From Trichomonas vaginalis G3 (taxonomy: Eukaryota > Parabasalia > Trichomonadida > Trichomonadidae), in contig NC_067208.1 in assembly GCF_026262505.1 (NCBI RefSeq), forward strand, positions 4,659,962 through 4,723,961: 64,000 bases of DNA. Reading direction: 5' to 3'. A program made the position numbers and the translations under genes. The notes under the pieces are model-generated. The model ran no database searches, was not told where the DNA came from, and saw only the letters and a program-made list of their open reading frames with translations. Positions 61,572-64,000 of this stretch are shown here, in pieces; position 1 is the first letter of the stretch; each line of letters opens with the position of its first letter.

Positions 61572-61604
61572 GGGCTCTTTGAGCCCATCTTGGCGCTTTG
61601 CGCC
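61572..61604. repeat. Paired hairpins between two convergent genes
   Basis: GGGCTC-TTT-GAGCCC then GGCGC-TTT-GCGCC, starting 12 bases after the stop of the 213-aa gene and ending 17 bases before the stop of the 80-aa gene. It is the second case of such a pair exactly at a convergent junction. Confidence 0.7.
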
Positions 61605-61620
61605 GTCAGTCAAAAAAATT

Positions 61621-61863
61621 TCAAGTTAGCAATTTGTAATATCTATCCAAAACTTCTTCAACAGTATCGAACTCATCTTCATAATGCAAACCTAATCTTA
61701 TTGACTTGGTGCAGTTTTCACTAACACAATATTTTTCTGTTCTCTTGACTGACATAACTAATTCATTTGTTTCATCAAACAGCAACAACCAAAGTTCATA
61801 ACCTAATACATAACATTCATACTTTATATTTTTAGCTCTGAGTTCTCTTGTAAGCTGTTGCAT
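61621..61863 (-). CDS. Small 80-aa Polinton C protein, unrecognised
   Basis: From the ATG at 61863, overlapping the end of the 269-aa gene by 40 bases on the same strand. Mixed, with strand-rich middle (ECYVLGYELWLLLFDETNEL) and Cys at CVSENC. Overlap and shared strand suggest coupled expression with the structural candidate upstream. No family is recognised. Confidence 0.5.
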   Translation of the reverse strand: MQQLTRELRAKNIKYECYVLGYELWLLLFDETNELVMSVKRTEKYCVSENCTKSIRLGLHYEDEFDTVEEVLDRYYKLLT

Positions 61864-62633
61864 TTAATATTTTCTAAAAAGTCAACTTCAACAGTCATTC
61901 GCACTGGTGCCTTCAGTTCTACAGGCTCTCCTTGAAAGTCAACAAGTCTGAATTGCATGTCTTTCAAATTATGAGGACTAATGCGAACCCATTTACCTAA
62001 ATGAGTTGCTATGACAGGAACGTTTGGAATGAACATTGAATTTACTTCATAACAGAAAGACTTATATTCTACTGAACCTTTACTATTAACTCCTGAAATA
62101 CCTGTGACATTAGCTATTTTTGACTCAACGTACAAACAATTACCATAACATACGTATGGAACAGATTTCATCTCAATCGTTTTGTCAACACTTTTCAAAG
62201 GAAATGTCATATGGTATGCTCCCAGAAGCAATTGAACTCTATGACTCATTCGTGTTATCTTAAACTCCTTCACATAACTGAACTTCAAAACTCCTGCAAT
62301 AAGTTTAACATTCATTAAGTTTTCTTCGTTATCCTTGTTTATTGTAGTATTTATGAGAGCATTTAACACTCCAGCTAATGTTTCCATCTTATATTCTACA
62401 TTATTGTGAAATCTTATTTCGTGCTTCTTTCCATCTATTTCAATCTCCATGAAATCTGTTTCATCTGTTATAACGAATGAAGCGATAGTATTGAAGTCAA
62501 CCATTCTGAATGCAAGCGCCTCATTCTGTAGACCTAAGTTTGTTTGTAGCTTTACTGTCCCGTATTCGTTTGGGTCTGTACTTTGCAAATAGAACAACAT
62601 TTTATTCTCATTAAAATATGAGTATAGCTGCAT
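61824..62633 (-). CDS. Structural (jelly-roll-like) protein candidate, 269 aa
   Basis: From the ATG at 62633. Strand-rich throughout. The segment IDGKKHEIRFHNNVEYKMETLAG is followed by a helix (VLNALINTTI). The final part (MQFRLVDFQGEPVELKAP, then MTVEVDF) has the pattern of a last beta pair seen in minor capsid proteins of Polintons and virophages. No membrane span. Its start overlaps the divergent long gene by 16 bases. A penton or other minor capsid role is inferred from pattern and neighbourhood only. Confidence 0.5.
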   Translation of the reverse strand: MQLYSYFNENKMLFYLQSTDPNEYGTVKLQTNLGLQNEALAFRMVDFNTIASFVITDETDFMEIEIDGKKHEIRFHNNVEYKMETLAGVLNALINTTINKDNEENLMNVKLIAGVLKFSYVKEFKITRMSHRVQLLLGAYHMTFPLKSVDKTIEMKSVPYVCYGNCLYVESKIANVTGISGVNSKGSVEYKSFCYEVNSMFIPNVPVIATHLGKWVRISPHNLKDMQFRLVDFQGEPVELKAPVRMTVEVDFLENIKCNSLQENSELKI

Positions 62634-64000
62634 ATGCGTATGAAGCTGACAGAGCTAAACGTTTATATTTTGGTCAATACTCTCTCACACTTACTGACAA
62701 ATATATTGTTATCACTGATGGAAATACTGAGAAATACATAACATGGAAGGACTATGAAAAGTTTGACCCTATTTTAACTCCATGTACTATGCCATTCATT
62801 GTAAATGGTGAAGTTGTCATGAAGAACGACACAACCGTATATAAGTCTGTTCATGAAGCGTTAGAATATATGTTGAATCATAACCCAAAAAGATTTGACC
62901 CAAGCACTACACCATGTGCAATGCCGTTTATAAAGGACGGTGAAATCGTAAGAGTTCCGGATTCAACGGTTTACACAGCTGTTCAAAACAGTTTACAAAA
63001 CATTTTAGCGAATATCTTTAATTCAGAAACTACAGAAATAAAATTACCGTATATAACAGATGCTAAAGAAATTAAATCAAAAACGACAACATTATTTACG
63101 TCACTTAATGATTTAATGACTTATATCATTAATATTCCTGCACCAACTACAGCATTTGATCCAAACTCGACGGTTTGCAGTGTACCTTTCATAAATGACA
63201 GTTCATTAATTACTTTAAGGGATTCGACAGTAAATGAATCATTAAAGGCGTCATTAATGAAAATCATTGATTTTAATTCATTCATGAATACATATAATTC
63301 ATTCATTAATGTTTCATATGCTTCTAAAGAAGGTGAGCCAAAAACTATCGATAAAGCGGTGTATGAAATAAAAGCATCAACGACGAAATTGAATTCGTTA
63401 ACTTTTGACGGTGATAGTTTCGTTAATGACATAACATCGGGGAAAACAATTTTAACGAAAGAATACTTAAAATCTCATGTTAGTGAGTTCGTTGAAATTG
63501 AAAAAGAAGGTGGAATTAAGTTCGATCCACTGAATTTCATTTTCAGCTTAGCGAATGCGGGTGTTAGTTTCGCTGAATGGACAACGATACAGAGTGAAAT
63601 AAATGCAATATGGACGTTTTTGGGGTCAAAAGCGGGGATGAGTGAGCTTGTAAATGCTGCAAGAACATTAGGTGAAACAGGAAATTTTGTAGATGGTTTT
63701 AAAAGACTTGTTTCAAACGTTTTGACAAACACAAAGAAATTATTTAGATATACCGTACATAACGGACGGATTTTCGAACAGATAGCAACAAACCCTCCGG
63801 TTATGGCTGCGTTGATGATGGTTAGAGATATAAAACCACGTAACGACGGGAACGAAGAACATGAACAACAGGATACTGGTCGGGTTATTCGAGACATTAA
63901 AAACGTGTATCCTGAAGTTATTGATTTATTTAGAGGAGTTAATGATTCAATTTCAAAACATTCTATAACCCTCGATGAAGAGAATAAATTAACAGATTAT
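62618..64000 (+). CDS. Long open frame with threefold repeat, runs off the edge
   Basis: From the ATG at 62618 the frame is open for 461 codons to the end of the window. Three repeats of about 60-90 residues are visible near 50, 95 and 185: FDPILTPCTMPFIVNGE, FDPSTTPCAMPFIKDGE and FDPNSTVCSVPFINDSS, each followed by D-(S/T)-T-V-(Y/N) and a helix. The rest is helical and Thr/Ser/Lys-rich, without a membrane span in view. A long repeat protein in the morphogenesis part of a Polinton could be a fibre, tape-like or attachment protein. No family is recognised. The start overlaps the 269-aa gene on the other strand. Confidence 0.6.
   Translation, partial: MSIAAYAYEADRAKRLYFGQYSLTLTDKYIVITDGNTEKYITWKDYEKFDPILTPCTMPFIVNGEVVMKNDTTVYKSVHEALEYMLNHNPKRFDPSTTPCAMPFIKDGEIVRVPDSTVYTAVQNSLQNILANIFNSETTEIKLPYITDAKEIKSKTTTLFTSLNDLMTYIINIPAPTTAFDPNSTVCSVPFINDSSLITLRDSTVNESLKASLMKIIDFNSFMNTYNSFINVSYASKEGEPKTIDKAVYEIKASTTKLNSLTFDGDSFVNDITSGKTILTKEYLKSHVSEFVEIEKEGGIKFDPLNFIFSLANAGVSFAEWTTIQSEINAIWTFLGSKAGMSELVNAARTLGETGNFVDGFKRLVSNVLTNTKKLFRYTVHNGRIFEQIATNPPVMAALMMVRDIKPRNDGNEEHEQQDTGRVIRDIKNVYPEVIDLFRGVNDSISKHSITLDEENKLTDY

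Larger units (their letters stand above)
57319..64000 (+). mobile_element. Polinton/Maverick C, left-hand part
   Basis: Begins AGTTAGTATGGG and carries the shared terminal block within the first 110 bases. Genes in order: stand-alone HNH-tail relative, Ala/Gly-rich protein, small acidic protein, penton-like gene, packaging ATPase, 133-aa gene, 213-aa gene, 80-aa gene, 269-aa structural candidate and a long open frame to the window edge. It is broken in about one gene as far as can be seen. Polymerase, integrase and major capsid genes are not in view and may lie to the right. Confidence 0.88.

Overview
The window looks like a piece of a trichomonad genome, most likely Trichomonas vaginalis or a close relative. 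Host genes have no visible introns, and several have a TCA(Y)(W) initiator a few bases before the ATG. The stretch is AT-rich and crowded with Polinton/Maverick elements and DNA transposons. The species call is an inference from these traits. No gene here proves it.

Three Polintons (A, B, C) share a terminal block and AGTTAG...CTAACT-type ends. A (1-11191) enters from the left. It carries an integrase-like tail, a KilA-N gene, a protein-primed DNA polymerase B, an HNH endonuclease, a penton-like structural gene, the major capsid gene and several small genes. A is broken in about three genes. B (11395-31429) is whole at its ends and has a 5-bp target duplication (ACTTT). It is a head-to-head inverted duplication of one arm and lacks polymerase, integrase, capsid and ATPase. 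Each arm holds two small terminal genes, an SF3 helicase, an HNH endonuclease and about 3.8 kb of 25-bp repeats. The two arms face each other across four 86-bp repeats. C (57319-64000) runs off the right edge. It carries the packaging ATPase, structural candidates and a long open frame with a threefold internal repeat.

A, B and a MULE-like transposon all sit in one host or transposase gene with a FLYWCH-like zinc finger. Its pieces are found at 37128-37045, 31790-31430 and 11394-11192, all on the minus strand. The MULE (31791-37044) has 788-bp terminal inverted repeats and a 9-bp target duplication, and it contains a further 1.6-kb element with a 10-bp duplication. To the right lie a decayed host gene, a mariner-like element at the centre of a 350-bp inverted repeat, and a 3.4-kb element with an 8-bp target duplication.

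The host gene block (45.2-56.4 kb) holds a small proline-rich protein, a Rab GTPase, a tail-anchored coiled-coil protein, an eight-repeat EF-hand-like protein, and a large multi-pass membrane protein with a PAS domain and a cyclase-like domain.

The most unusual signals are these: the palindromic Polinton B; a palindromic AGATCT module whose flanking repeats change together; paired trinucleotide-loop hairpins that occur both between genes and in frame inside genes; arrays of long hairpins with conserved loops and variable stems; and a small protein family that matches the C-terminal domain of the HNH endonucleases.
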